DNA of 64,000 bases from Paenibacillus jilunlii (GCF_900102965.1 NZ_FNGM01000003.1:248001-312000); one strand, 5' to 3'; shown: positions 48,501 through 56,818, counted from the stretch's first letter. The notes: a model not told the origin generated them from the letters alone. Numbers and translations are program-made.

Positions 48501-49047
48501 ATACAACACCATTGAGAATAACTGGCGGGCGGGGGGCATTGCCATTTTCGGAGGAAGCGGGCACAAGGCGGATCATAACTATATTATCGACACGGTGGGC
48601 GGCTCAGGTATCCGTTTGAACACTACTTTCCCGGGGGCTCATTTCAATAACAATACCGGCATTCTGTTCTCGGACACAACCATTATCAATAGCGGAACCA
48701 GCCAGGATCTGTACAACGGGGAACGGGGAGCTATCGATCTTGAAGCTTCCACCGACCCGATCAAGAACGTAACGTTTACCAGCATCGATCTCATCAATAC
48801 CCAGCGGGATGCCATCCAGTTCGGATATGGCGGCGGATTCAGCAACATTGTGTTCAATAATATTACCATTGACGGCACGGGGCTGGATGGAGTAACCACC
48901 TCACGTTTTTCGGGAGCGCACAAAGGTGCGGCAATTTACACCTATACCGGCAATGGGGCCGCCACTTTCAACAACCTGACCACGAGCAACATTGCCTATC
49001 CTGACCTGTATTTCATCCAAAACGGCTTTGGTTTAACCATTCAATAG
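45577..49047 (+). CDS. Secreted GH87-type alpha-1,3-glucanase (mutanase) with two discoidin and two CARDB domains
   Basis: The protein has 1156 residues: signal peptide to about residue 33, discoidin domain (about 36-168), a Thr/Ala/Pro linker (about 169-220), second discoidin (about 222-358), two CARDB domains (359-470 and 472-588), a carbohydrate-binding-like beta-sandwich (589-763), and a right-handed beta-helix (764-1156). Asp930 (ADGIN), Asp953 and Asp954 (NNGDDGL) have the 23/24 spacing I recall for the three catalytic Asp of GH87 enzymes. It would hydrolyse alpha-1,3-glucan of fungal walls. ATG at 45577 follows GGAGGAGG. It lies between two ger operons, not in the mannan operon. Confidence 0.85.
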   Translation: MRNKYFLWLITGTLVIASLLMGMGPFPPASAAGGSNLTLGKSITASSHSQIYSEGNVQDSNQATYWESSNNIFPQWLQVDLGAVTSMEQIVLKLPAGWEARTQTLSVQGSTDGMAFTTLAGSADYKFSPSVQNNSVTISFNAADTRYVRLSFTANTVWPAAQLAEFEIYGTSGTSPTATPTAVPTSTPTATATPTATATATATATVAPTATATSTATPVPGNNIATGKSITASSSTQSYVAAYANDNSTSTYWEGNGHPSTLTLDLGSNYNISSIVLKLNPAAEWSTRTQTIQVLGHNQSSSTFSNLVTAQSYTFNPSTGNSVTLPVAATVKRLHLNITSNSGAPSGQIAEFQVFGSPAPNPDLTVTGMTWSPASPAENSAITLNAVVKNSGNAASGPTTVNFYLGGELAGSAPAGELAAGQSVTVSLNAGTYKAASYALSAKVDESNTVIEQNESNNSYTNPSNLVVTPVASSDLIGIVSWTPVTPVAGNTLGFTVNLKNQGSIASASGAHGITVVLKNSAGSTIQTFSGSYGGVIAPGASVNVAIPGTWTAGDGSYTVTATVAADANELPAKQANNINTSNLVVYAQRGASVPYSRYDTDDAVRGGAAALKTAPDFDQAQIASEASGQRYIALPANGSYAQWTVRQGQGGAGVTMRFTMPDAADGMGLNGSLDAYVNGVKVKTIALTSYYSWQYFSGDHPGDAPGAGRPLFRFDEVHWKLDTPLQAGDTIRIQKNNGDNLEYGVDFLEIEPVPAVITRPVNSVSVTDHGAVANDGQDDLAAFNAAVTAAVSSGKTLYIPAGTFNLSSMWQIGSANSKINNFTVTGAGFWHTNLQFTNPNAAGGGISLRITGKLDFSHVYMNSNLRSRHNQNAIYKGFMDNFGNNSIIHDVWVEHFECGMWVGDYAHTPAIYASGLVVENSRIRNNLADGINFSQGTSNSIVRNSNVRNNGDDGLAVWPSNTFGAPDGVNNTFSYNTIENNWRAGGIAIFGGSGHKADHNYIIDTVGGSGIRLNTTFPGAHFNNNTGILFSDTTIINSGTSQDLYNGERGAIDLEASTDPIKNVTFTSIDLINTQRDAIQFGYGGGFSNIVFNNITIDGTGLDGVTTSRFSGAHKGAAIYTYTGNGAATFNNLTTSNIAYPDLYFIQNGFGLTIQ
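46156..46192 (+). repeat. Six-base tandem repeat in the linker of the GH87 protein
   Basis: CTACCG is repeated about four times, followed by two CTACTG-type units, encoding Thr-Ala pairs. As the unit is six bases, slippage would change linker length by two residues without breaking the frame. Confidence 0.8.
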
Positions 49048-49152
49048 CACGAGCGGAAGGGAGAGGCTTTTACAGCTTCTTCCTTTTCTTGTTGTGTGAT
49101 CTGTTCTGCGGGTATATCATACAGGTAATAGAACATAAGGAAGGTGAGACTC

Positions 49153-49509
49153 ATGGGGGAGCATCCTTCAACCCCGCAAATCGCAATATTGAAACAAAAG
49201 TACACCGAACTCTACCCTCAAGCGGAAGCGCTGGTGAATGCCTGGGACCCGATTGGATTAATTGGAGGAGGGGCGCCTCCGGATGAATATGACTGTATCA
49301 CGGTTCAACTGTTGGAACTGCTTGCTCAGGGGAAAAATGCCGCCGAAATCTATGAATTTATCCTTCAGGAGCTCTATGATCATTTTGGCATGGGACTAAA
49401 TTCGGTCAAGGAAGAAAATTTGGGGCCCTATATCAAAAAACACAAAGACTTCAGTTCGGAGATCTTACATTGGTACGAAGAACTAAATATCACCGTTAAT
49501 CTGGACTAA
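49153..49509 (+). CDS. Small DUF1871-like protein
   Basis: A 118-residue acidic helical protein. The block NAWDPIGLIGGGAPPDEYDC is its most conserved-looking part and fits what I recall of the DUF1871 family, whose function is unknown. ATG at 49153 follows AAGGAAGGTGA; a GTG at 49144 is in frame but lies inside that site. A terminator follows at 49536, so it is a single-gene unit. Confidence 0.7.
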   Translation: MGEHPSTPQIAILKQKYTELYPQAEALVNAWDPIGLIGGGAPPDEYDCITVQLLELLAQGKNAAEIYEFILQELYDHFGMGLNSVKEENLGPYIKKHKDFSSEILHWYEELNITVNLD

Positions 49510-49535
49510 CGCTTCAAAAGTTCAAGCCGATACAT

Positions 49536-49572
49536 AAGGACCAAAACCCGCTGCATGTGGTGTTTGGTCCTT
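49536..49572 (+). terminator. Intrinsic terminator
   Basis: AAGGACCAAAAC (49536-49547) pairs with GTTTGGTCCTT (49562-49572) with at most one bulge, followed by a short T-rich run. Confidence 0.8.
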
Positions 49573-49701
49573 CTTTGTTGTTGTGGTACAGCCTTGAACC
49601 GGACAGTAGAATGACTAAAATTTGCTGTTTTTTGGCACACTTAAATCACGGCTTGCTGTCCTTGCCATCTAGGCAAAACTATAAGTTAAGGAATGAGCAC
49701 A

Positions 49702-51357
49702 ATGTGGTCAACTATTGTATCCTACATCCCGGGATGGGTCATATTCATGCAGGCTGCACTTACATTGCTCTGTCCGCTGGGAATTTATTATATATATAAA
49801 AAACTGTATGCATTCGTTAGCAATGCGGGACCCAAGATGAAGGCGAATGCTCAACCCAATAAGGATTCAACCGCGGACAGCCAGGTCAGCGGGCAGTACG
49901 AGGCAGATTTGTCGTATGTTCAGCAAGCAATCGGCGGGAACAGTGATGTGAATTTTCGTGAGTTTGTGGTACAGGGGTATGAGCTTCGGGCTGTACTTAT
50001 CTTTGTTAACGGTATGCAGGATGAAGAATCGATCAACAGGCATGTCATGCAGCAGCTTATGTTCGGAAACAGCGGGATGAAGGAGGAGGGGCAAGATTCC
50101 CGGGAAACCTTAACCCTGTCCGCTCTAAAAGCAAACCTGCTGCCGCTCACAGAGCTTGAGGAGGTTACAGAGCTGGACAAGCTCCAGGAGCGGATTCTTT
50201 TCGGCTATACGGCATTACTGATTGAAGGAATACCCGCAGGACTTTTGGTTGGGCAGCCCAATGGGTCTATCCGTGCTATTACGGAACCGACCTCAGAAGC
50301 GCTGCTTCGCGGACCAAGAATCGCTTTTTCGGAAGTGTTGAGTGAGAACACGTCTATGCTGCGCAGACAGGGCCTGAATAAGAATCTGGAAATGAAGGTA
50401 TACGAGGTGGGCAGTCTGGTAAAACGCAAGCTGGTGATTGCGTACATGAAGGATATCGTCAACCCCGATTTGCTGGAGGAAGTGAAGACGAGAGTATCCA
50501 GGATCGATATGGATTTTATTGCTGAATCGGGTTATGTGGAACAATTGATAGAGGATAATGTTCTAAGCCCTTTTCAGCAAATTCAAAATACCGAGCGGCC
50601 TGACCGGGTAATCAACGCCTTGCTCGAAGGGCGGGTTGCTCTACTTCTGGACGGGACACCGTTTGCACTCATTGTGCCAGTGACCTTCAGTATGCTGCTT
50701 CAATCACCGGAGGATTACTTTGAGCGGTGGCTGCCTGGAACCTTGCTGCGGCTGCTGAGGTTTTTCGCCGCATTCATGGCGCTGATGGCACCGGCTTTGT
50801 ATATTTCCTTCATCTCGTTTCATCCCGGATTGATTCCGACCGAGCTGGTGATCAGCATCATCGAGACACGCCAGGGGGTGCCTTTTCCTTCCGTTATTGA
50901 AGTTCTGATTCTGGAGGTATCCATTGAAATCCTGCGTGAAGCGGGAATCCGGCTGCCCAAACCGATCGGACCTGCGATGGGCATCGTAGGCGGTCTGATT
51001 ATAGGCGATGCCGCAGTGAATGCGGGAATCGTCAGCCCTTTTCTGGTCATAGTGGTGGCAGTTACTGCGATTTCATCCTTTTCGATCCCCATGTACAGTG
51101 CCGGCATCACGCTCCGTATTTTGCGGTTTGTTGGCATGATGTTCGCAGCCGTACTCGGCATGCTTGGCACTATTCTGTTTATACTGCTGATCTTTATCCA
51201 TTTGACCAAGCTGAAGAGCTTTGGCGTGCCATACGTCACCCCTTTCTCCCCTCTGCGCTTGAGCGACTGGAAGGATCTCTATATTCGTGCACCGCTGCCT
51301 TTAATGAAGCGCAGACCTGAAATGATGAAGACACAGAAGAAAAAACGCCGCAACTAG
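49702..51357 (+). CDS. GerA family spore germination protein, receptor 2
   Basis: The A subunit has about 551 residues. It has an unusual N-terminal membrane segment (about 5-30), a cytoplasmic domain to about 360 (YTALLIEGIPAGLLVGQ), then membrane segments with SFHPGLIPTELVISI and EAGIRLPKPIGPAMGIVG. The C-terminus is Lys/Arg-rich (MMKTQKKKRRN). ATG at 49702 is nine bases from AAGGA; ATG at 49693 is too close to that site. It is the first gene of the second gerABC operon. Confidence 0.92.
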   Translation: MWSTIVSYIPGWVIFMQAALTLLCPLGIYYIYKKLYAFVSNAGPKMKANAQPNKDSTADSQVSGQYEADLSYVQQAIGGNSDVNFREFVVQGYELRAVLIFVNGMQDEESINRHVMQQLMFGNSGMKEEGQDSRETLTLSALKANLLPLTELEEVTELDKLQERILFGYTALLIEGIPAGLLVGQPNGSIRAITEPTSEALLRGPRIAFSEVLSENTSMLRRQGLNKNLEMKVYEVGSLVKRKLVIAYMKDIVNPDLLEEVKTRVSRIDMDFIAESGYVEQLIEDNVLSPFQQIQNTERPDRVINALLEGRVALLLDGTPFALIVPVTFSMLLQSPEDYFERWLPGTLLRLLRFFAAFMALMAPALYISFISFHPGLIPTELVISIIETRQGVPFPSVIEVLILEVSIEILREAGIRLPKPIGPAMGIVGGLIIGDAAVNAGIVSPFLVIVVAVTAISSFSIPMYSAGITLRILRFVGMMFAAVLGMLGTILFILLIFIHLTKLKSFGVPYVTPFSPLRLSDWKDLYIRAPLPLMKRRPEMMKTQKKKRRN

Positions 51358-51385
51358 CCGGAAAACAGCAGAAGGGGGAAGCTAA

Positions 51386-52489
51386 GTGTTTGAACGCTCT
51401 GACCCAAAAATCACATCCACACAGGCTGCTATATTCTTGACAAACACTGTTCTCGGTGCAGGAATATTGACGCTGCCCAGATCAGTTACCGAGTCCGCCA
51501 AAACTCCGGATGCCTGGATTTCGGTTCTGCTGGGAGGCGGCATTATCATGCTGGTTATCGTGCTGATGGTTAAGCTTAGCCAGCAATTCCCCGGGAAAAC
51601 AGTCTATCAATACTCCAGACAAATTGCAGGCAGCATTCCAGGGAGCTTTCTTTCCATGCTGCTGATTGTTTACTTCATCGTAATTGCAGGTTTTGAGATT
51701 CGTGTATTTGCCGAGATCACCATGTTTTTTTTACTTGAAGGCACACCTATCTGGGCCATTGTCATCCCGTTTATCTGGGTGGGGGGGTATCTGGTCTTCG
51801 GAGGGATTAATTCAATCGCCAGAGTGTATCAGATTATTTTTCCGGTCAGCATATTCGTTCTTCTGCTGTGCTATTTCTTCAGTGGGAGACTGTTTGATCT
51901 CAATCATTTGCGACCGTTATTGGGTGACGGAATCATGCCGGTCCTCAGGGGACTAAAATCAACAATCTTGGTGTACACCGGTTGTGAGGTTGTAATGACA
52001 ATAACAGCATTTATGCAGCATCCCCAGCAAGCTGTCAAAGCCATGTTAACCGGGATTGGGATTCCGATGGTGTTGTACTTGATAACTGTGGTCATGTCCA
52101 TTGGCGGACTGTCGGTAGATTCAGTGATTACAAGCACATGGCCTACGATTGACCTGATCCGCAGCTTTGAAATTTCAGGCTTCTTTTTTGAACGTCTGGA
52201 ATTCCCGCTGCTCGTCATTTGGATGATGCAGATGTTTTGCAACTTCTGCAGCTTCTTCTTCAACGCATCACTGGGAATCTCCCAGTTGTTTAAACTAAAG
52301 ATGGCTCCGATAATTTTCGGACTGATGCCGTTCATTTTCCTGGCAACCATGGTTCCTGTACGCATCAACGATGTATTTGCTATTGGCGACGCGATCGGGA
52401 AGATGGGTATAGGCATTTTTTTCCTGCTGCCGGTTCTTCTGTCCCTGATTCTGATCGTTCGGAGGAAGGGGCTGAAGCAGAATGTATAG
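51386..52489 (+). CDS. GerAB-type germination transporter-like subunit, receptor 2
   Basis: A 367-residue membrane protein with about ten segments, starting GTG at 51386. The motifs AAIFLTNTVLGAGILTLPR and WMMQMFCNFCSFFFNASLG fit the endospore germination permease family. It overlaps the next gene by eight bases. It would carry the germinant-binding site of the second receptor. Confidence 0.92.
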   Translation: MFERSDPKITSTQAAIFLTNTVLGAGILTLPRSVTESAKTPDAWISVLLGGGIIMLVIVLMVKLSQQFPGKTVYQYSRQIAGSIPGSFLSMLLIVYFIVIAGFEIRVFAEITMFFLLEGTPIWAIVIPFIWVGGYLVFGGINSIARVYQIIFPVSIFVLLLCYFFSGRLFDLNHLRPLLGDGIMPVLRGLKSTILVYTGCEVVMTITAFMQHPQQAVKAMLTGIGIPMVLYLITVVMSIGGLSVDSVITSTWPTIDLIRSFEISGFFFERLEFPLLVIWMMQMFCNFCSFFFNASLGISQLFKLKMAPIIFGLMPFIFLATMVPVRINDVFAIGDAIGKMGIGIFFLLPVLLSLILIVRRKGLKQNV

Positions 52490-53681
52490 ACACAGATTAT
52501 TCCTTACCTTCTTGGCCGCTGCACTTCTGCTGGCAGAGACCGGCTGCTGGAGCAGCAATGAGATTGAAGATCTGAGCATGTACACGGCGCTAACTATGGA
52601 TACAGGACAACCAAGCCAGGTGGAGCAGACCTTTGAGAAAGAAGGAGGAAGCTATTTTAAAGACAATAAAATTACAGTAACGATTGAGATTGTCCCGAAA
52701 CAGTCCTATGAGAATTCCAACAAAACAGCGGATACCGGTGCCAAAGCGCATAACTACGTCAATATTTCGGAAACAGGCGATTCAGTATTGGAAATTTTGC
52801 GCCAGTTCGCCATTCGTCTGGATCACCCGGTGATTGGGCATCACCTGAAGGTTATTGTGATTTCCAAGCAGCTGCTGCAGGAGCAGCGAATACAGGATTT
52901 GATGGATTTTGTGCTGCGGGATAATGACATTCGTCCCAGCTGCTTAATTTTAATGAGTGAAGGGCGGGCTGCGGATATACTCAAAACGAAATATGGCGAT
53001 GAAATACCGGCTTTTCACATTAGAGGCATGACGCGGAACCGTTTTAGAAACAACAGAATTATGAAGGGCATCATTACATCCGAACTTGATGCGCTGATGT
53101 ATGCCAAAAAAACCTTTGTGTTGCAGAATATCGTTGAAGCGAATCAGGAAGTGGAGTTCTCAGGCGGAGGGGTGATTAAGGGGGACACCGGCAAGTGGAT
53201 TGGAAATCTGGATCAGCAGGATATTGAGAGCATCGCATGGATAAAGGGGGAAGTAAAAGGCGGAACGCTCAAAACCTACAATCCGGATCATAAAACCGTG
53301 ACCTATGAGATTAAGTCGGCAAAAAGTAAAATCTCGGCAAAAATGAACAAAGATCACCAGCCGGTGTTTCACGTGAATATTGAATCCGAAGGGCGGTTAA
53401 TCGAAACGTGGAAGAACCCTGGGCTGTCCTCTAAGAAAGAATATCTTGAAAAATTGCAGGAAATATTCGAAGAGAGACTAGCCGCCATGATTCAATCGCT
53501 TATGCAGAAGATGCAGTCGGATTACAAAGTAGACGTAGCCGGATTTGGAGATCGGCTTGCTGTGGAAGAGCCGCAGGAATGGAAGAAGCTGAAAGATCAT
53601 TGGGATGAAACCTTCAGCCGTACTCCAGTCACCTTTGATATCAAGCTTAAAATTACAGATTTTGGATCATTCATTGAATAA
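52482..53681 (+). CDS. Ger(x)C family spore germination lipoprotein, receptor 2
   Basis: A 399-residue lipoprotein with lipobox AETGC (Cys22), WSSNEIEDLSMYTAL at the mature start, and the GerAC fold ending DYKVDVAGFGDRL and PVTFDIKLKI. It is the C subunit of the second receptor. It overlaps the gerB-like gene, so the three form a tight operon. A Fur box and hairpin follow downstream. Confidence 0.92.
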   Translation: MYRHRLFLTFLAAALLLAETGCWSSNEIEDLSMYTALTMDTGQPSQVEQTFEKEGGSYFKDNKITVTIEIVPKQSYENSNKTADTGAKAHNYVNISETGDSVLEILRQFAIRLDHPVIGHHLKVIVISKQLLQEQRIQDLMDFVLRDNDIRPSCLILMSEGRAADILKTKYGDEIPAFHIRGMTRNRFRNNRIMKGIITSELDALMYAKKTFVLQNIVEANQEVEFSGGGVIKGDTGKWIGNLDQQDIESIAWIKGEVKGGTLKTYNPDHKTVTYEIKSAKSKISAKMNKDHQPVFHVNIESEGRLIETWKNPGLSSKKEYLEKLQEIFEERLAAMIQSLMQKMQSDYKVDVAGFGDRLAVEEPQEWKKLKDHWDETFSRTPVTFDIKLKITDFGSFIE

Positions 53682-53723
53682 AGATTTGAGCCATAGACAG
53701 CTGAAGAATTAATGATTATAATT

Positions 53724-53742
53724 GATAGTGATTATCATTATC
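53724..53742. promoter_or_regulatory. Fur box upstream of the AraC/binding-protein fusion gene
   Basis: GATAGTGATTATCATTATC matches the 19-base Fur consensus GATAATGATAATCATTATC at 17 positions. A weak promoter, TTGATA with a 17-base spacer, overlaps it, so iron-loaded Fur would block transcription. Confidence 0.8.
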
Positions 53743-53799
53743 TCTAAAAATCTATTTTCCTCAAACACCGCCTACCCTGGTGGTGTTTTTTTTAGAGAT
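53740..53799 (+). terminator. Two-tier hairpin in the leader between Fur box and start codon
   Basis: Inner stem: AAACACC near 53763-53769 pairs with GGTGTTT near 53782-53788, followed by a T-run, as in an intrinsic terminator. Outer stem: ATCTCTAAAAA (53740-53750) pairs perfectly with TTTTTAGAGAT (53789-53799), tying up that T-run. It may end the ger operon or act in the leader of the next gene. Confidence 0.55.
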
Positions 53800-53823
53800 G
53801 CTTTCAGGAGTTGAGATTAGAAT

Positions 53824-55569
53824 ATGATTGTAGAAGATCACCTTATATTGTGGAATCAAGCTGTGCTGAAAATTATGGATGTACGGCGCATCGAGCTGCC
53901 GGTCAGCGGGCAGCCACATCTCATGCGGCTTTCAGAAAGTACTATATTATTCACGGCACAAGGCCGGGCCCGGCTGCTGCTGGCCGGGGAAGAGAGGGTA
54001 TTGGAGAATGGATATGTTTTTCATGCGGGTAAAGATGCAGTGCTCAAGGTCACGGACGTAGCTGTTCCATTGAGCTGTTATCGGGTTCAGTATAAGGCCG
54101 ATTTACCTCTGTCCTGCAGCCGGGAACTGCTTGATTTGCTGGAGCGTACAAGGCCATTTGATAGACATTATGGTTTGGCAGCCACCAATACCGCTTCGCT
54201 ATCTGCCACCTTATCCCGTATGGTTCAGGAATGGGAACGGCCGGAAGCACTCGCTAAGCTGCAGGTAAAGTTATTGTTTTACCAGTTCATATGCGAGCTG
54301 ATGGATCAGCTGCAGCGCCGTAAGCCAGAGCCTGCTTCACCGGATATGGTCCTTCAAGCTGTCCGGTATATGGATGAAAACTATACGCATCCGATTACTG
54401 CGGACACTCTAGCGGAGCTGTTCAAATGCAGCTCACGCACCATGCAGCGGCTGTTCAAAAAACGGCTGGCGGTTGGACCAATTGACTATCTGCTGCAGGT
54501 GCGCATGGACCAGGCCAAGTCGATGCTCAGCCGTACAAATGCCGGGCTTAAAGAAATTTCTGAAGCTGTAGGTTATGCGGACAGCTATTATTTCAGCCGC
54601 TTATTTAAACGCTGCACGGGCATTTCTCCCAGCACGTACCGGGAATGGACACGGCAATCTGGCGAAGCTGAATCAGAAAGACTGTCTGTGCCCGTTGGAA
54701 AATCCGCAAGTGAACTGCTGAATACCGCTTTCCGCCGCTCCTTGCGGACAATCGTCCATCTTAAGGGCGAATTCCCGCTCGCGCGGCTGCCGGAGAAAAT
54801 TGCCGTGCTGGACCCCCAGTTTACGGACCATATGCTTGCTTTGGGTGTGCAGCCGGCCGGAAGTGTTACGGTGAGCGGGGACCCGGCTGGCTTCCCTGAG
54901 TATCTGCTCGGCAGCCTGCGCGAGGTACGGACCTTGGGGACGAAAAATGAACCTAATCTGAAAGGGCTGCAGGCGCTCGCGCCGGATCTGATCCTCTGCA
55001 CCGAGTTTCAAAAAAGTATTTACGGCAATCTCGCGCAAATTGCGCCAACCATTATGCTCAAGCGAAATCACGACTGGAAGGAAACCTTGCGGATCATCGG
55101 GCGTATCGTAGGCAAGGAAATAGAGGCGGAGCAGATCCTGCAGAGGTACAAACAAAAAACCGGACGGCTGAAAACGGTCCTGGCCGCCAAGCTGCATGGA
55201 CAGTCGGTATCCGTCATCCGTCCGCAGGACAATCATATCAGACTGCATACAAGCGCTCACCGGACGGCTGCGATTTTATACGGTGATTTGGGACTGTGTC
55301 CTCCGAAGCAGGCCGTTCACCGCCAACGCACCAGTTCGATGATTCCCCTGGAAGGCTTGCGTGAGCTGGATGCCGACCATTATTTTGTATTGACCGGCGG
55401 CAAATTGGACACCTGGCCGGATGAGGTTCAGAATACAGCGACCTGGAAAAACCTCCGTGCTGTTCTGCAGGAGCATGTGTATCCTGCCAAAATGAGCATG
55501 TGGATCGCTTATTACGGTCCGATTGCGTTGAATCGGGTGGTAGATCAAGTGGAGGAAGTGTTCCTGTAA
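53824..55569 (+). CDS. Btr-like regulator: AraC domain fused to siderophore-binding domain
   Basis: A 581-residue protein. The N-terminal sensor part runs to about 165, then comes an AraC-type helix-turn-helix domain (about 175-275; ELFKCSSRTMQRLFKK, VGYADSYYFSRLFKR). Residues 315-581 are a class III binding-protein domain (EKIAVLDPQFTDHMLALG, WIAYYGPIALNRVVDQV). This is the layout of B. subtilis Btr, which binds Fe-bacillibactin and switches on uptake genes. The domain is clearly related to the lipoprotein encoded next, so both probably recognise the same siderophore. It has no signal peptide. The start ATG follows CAGGAG. Confidence 0.92.
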   Translation: MIVEDHLILWNQAVLKIMDVRRIELPVSGQPHLMRLSESTILFTAQGRARLLLAGEERVLENGYVFHAGKDAVLKVTDVAVPLSCYRVQYKADLPLSCSRELLDLLERTRPFDRHYGLAATNTASLSATLSRMVQEWERPEALAKLQVKLLFYQFICELMDQLQRRKPEPASPDMVLQAVRYMDENYTHPITADTLAELFKCSSRTMQRLFKKRLAVGPIDYLLQVRMDQAKSMLSRTNAGLKEISEAVGYADSYYFSRLFKRCTGISPSTYREWTRQSGEAESERLSVPVGKSASELLNTAFRRSLRTIVHLKGEFPLARLPEKIAVLDPQFTDHMLALGVQPAGSVTVSGDPAGFPEYLLGSLREVRTLGTKNEPNLKGLQALAPDLILCTEFQKSIYGNLAQIAPTIMLKRNHDWKETLRIIGRIVGKEIEAEQILQRYKQKTGRLKTVLAAKLHGQSVSVIRPQDNHIRLHTSAHRTAAILYGDLGLCPPKQAVHRQRTSSMIPLEGLRELDADHYFVLTGGKLDTWPDEVQNTATWKNLRAVLQEHVYPAKMSMWIAYYGPIALNRVVDQVEEVFL

Positions 55570-55640
55570 GCGAAATAGCAGATTGGCTGTGCTATGAAGA
55601 GGGTGGACAAACGGCGAGGCAGCCTGTTCCTTGACATCAT

Positions 55641-55684
55641 CACTGCTGAATCCGGATTTTCAAATCGGGCGGCAGTGTTTTTTT
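55641..55684 (+). terminator. Intrinsic terminator after the Btr-like gene
   Basis: CACTGC (55641-55646) pairs with GCAGTG (55672-55677), with additional inner pairing, followed by a run of seven T. Confidence 0.75.
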
Positions 55685-55759
55685 GTGTCGCCATAATCCA
55701 TTGCGGATGTCGCAAGTATCCATTGCCGGGAAGGACCTGAGTCATTATAGTGTTGTAAT

Positions 55760-55778
55760 GATGATGAGTATCATTATC
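55760..55778. promoter_or_regulatory. Fur box upstream of the siderophore-binding lipoprotein gene
   Basis: GATGATGAGTATCATTATC matches the 19-base Fur consensus at 16 positions and lies 27 bases before the start codon. Confidence 0.8.
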
Positions 55779-55804
55779 AATTAGGGATAGGAGGGACAAC
55801 ACTT

Positions 55805-56818
55805 ATGCATCCGAATTTAAAAGGCCCGGGGGTCATCAGCCTGTTGATATGTCTTGTTATGCTGCTTGGGGGTTGCTCCAACCCATCAAATCAAGGCAGC
55901 GGGAAAACGCAAGGAACAACAGCGGATCAGACACAAGCCGCACCAGAACCGGTCGCAGGCTCAAGCTCCGAAGCAAAGCCCGCACCGGCAGCACCTGTTA
56001 CGATTCAACATTTGAAGGGCGAGTTGACGCTGGAGAAAGTACCCGAGAGAATTGTCGTGCTGGATGTTCAGTACGCAGATGAGCTGCTGGCGTTGGGAAA
56101 GAAGCCGGCGGGGAGCGTAGTAGCCGGAACCGACAATGCAGTTCCCGAATATTTGGGAACTCAAATGGACAATGTTACTTTAATTGGAACGTATGAAGAA
56201 CCGAACGTGGAAGCGGTCATTTCGCTGAACCCGGATCTTATTATCGGCACGGAGTTCCATGACAAAATTTACGATGAGCTGCAGAAAATCGCTCCGACGC
56301 TTATCTTTGAGCGCAATGAAGACTGGAAAACGGTAATGTTGAAGATCGGGCAGGTTTTGGGCGAGCCAGAACAGGCACAGCAGCTGATCGATGATTACAA
56401 TCAGAAGGTGAGCGGTCTAAAAGCTGCGCTGGCCGGCAAGATGAAGGGACAGACGGTTGCCTTGATCCGTCCGCGGGATAGCATGATTCGTCTTCAAAAC
56501 ACTTCGCATCGAACCTCCCAGATTCTGTACGGCGACCTTGGACTGACTCCTCCCCCAATGGCCGTAAACAGCTCGGATACAAGTTCGATGATCTCGATTG
56601 AAGTTTTGCCGGAGCTTGGGGCTGACCATATCTTCCTGCTTCAGGATGATACGAACAAGGCACTGACGGCTGAATTTCAAAGTACCTCGGTCTGGAAAAA
56701 TCTGAGTGCGGTAAAAGACAACCGGGTATATGAAGAAAATACGGCACAATGGATCGGTTATTATGGACCCATAGCCATTAATCTGATTGTCGATCAGATT
56801 GCCGAGGCACTTAACTAA
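55805..56818 (+). CDS. Iron-siderophore-binding lipoprotein (FeuA/FecB-like)
   Basis: A 337-residue lipoprotein with lipobox MLLGGC (Cys24), a Ser/Thr/Ala tether, and a class III binding domain (ERIVVLDVQYADELLALG, NPDLIIGTEFHDKIY, IGYYGPIAINLIVDQI). It captures a ferric siderophore at the cell surface. It closely parallels the binding domain of the preceding regulator, including the HRTSQILYGDLGL versus HRTAAILYGDLGL blocks. No permease or ATPase gene follows, so the channel must be encoded elsewhere. Ribosome site TAGGAGG. Confidence 0.93.
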   Translation: MHPNLKGPGVISLLICLVMLLGGCSNPSNQGSGKTQGTTADQTQAAPEPVAGSSSEAKPAPAAPVTIQHLKGELTLEKVPERIVVLDVQYADELLALGKKPAGSVVAGTDNAVPEYLGTQMDNVTLIGTYEEPNVEAVISLNPDLIIGTEFHDKIYDELQKIAPTLIFERNEDWKTVMLKIGQVLGEPEQAQQLIDDYNQKVSGLKAALAGKMKGQTVALIRPRDSMIRLQNTSHRTSQILYGDLGLTPPPMAVNSSDTSSMISIEVLPELGADHIFLLQDDTNKALTAEFQSTSVWKNLSAVKDNRVYEENTAQWIGYYGPIAINLIVDQIAEALN

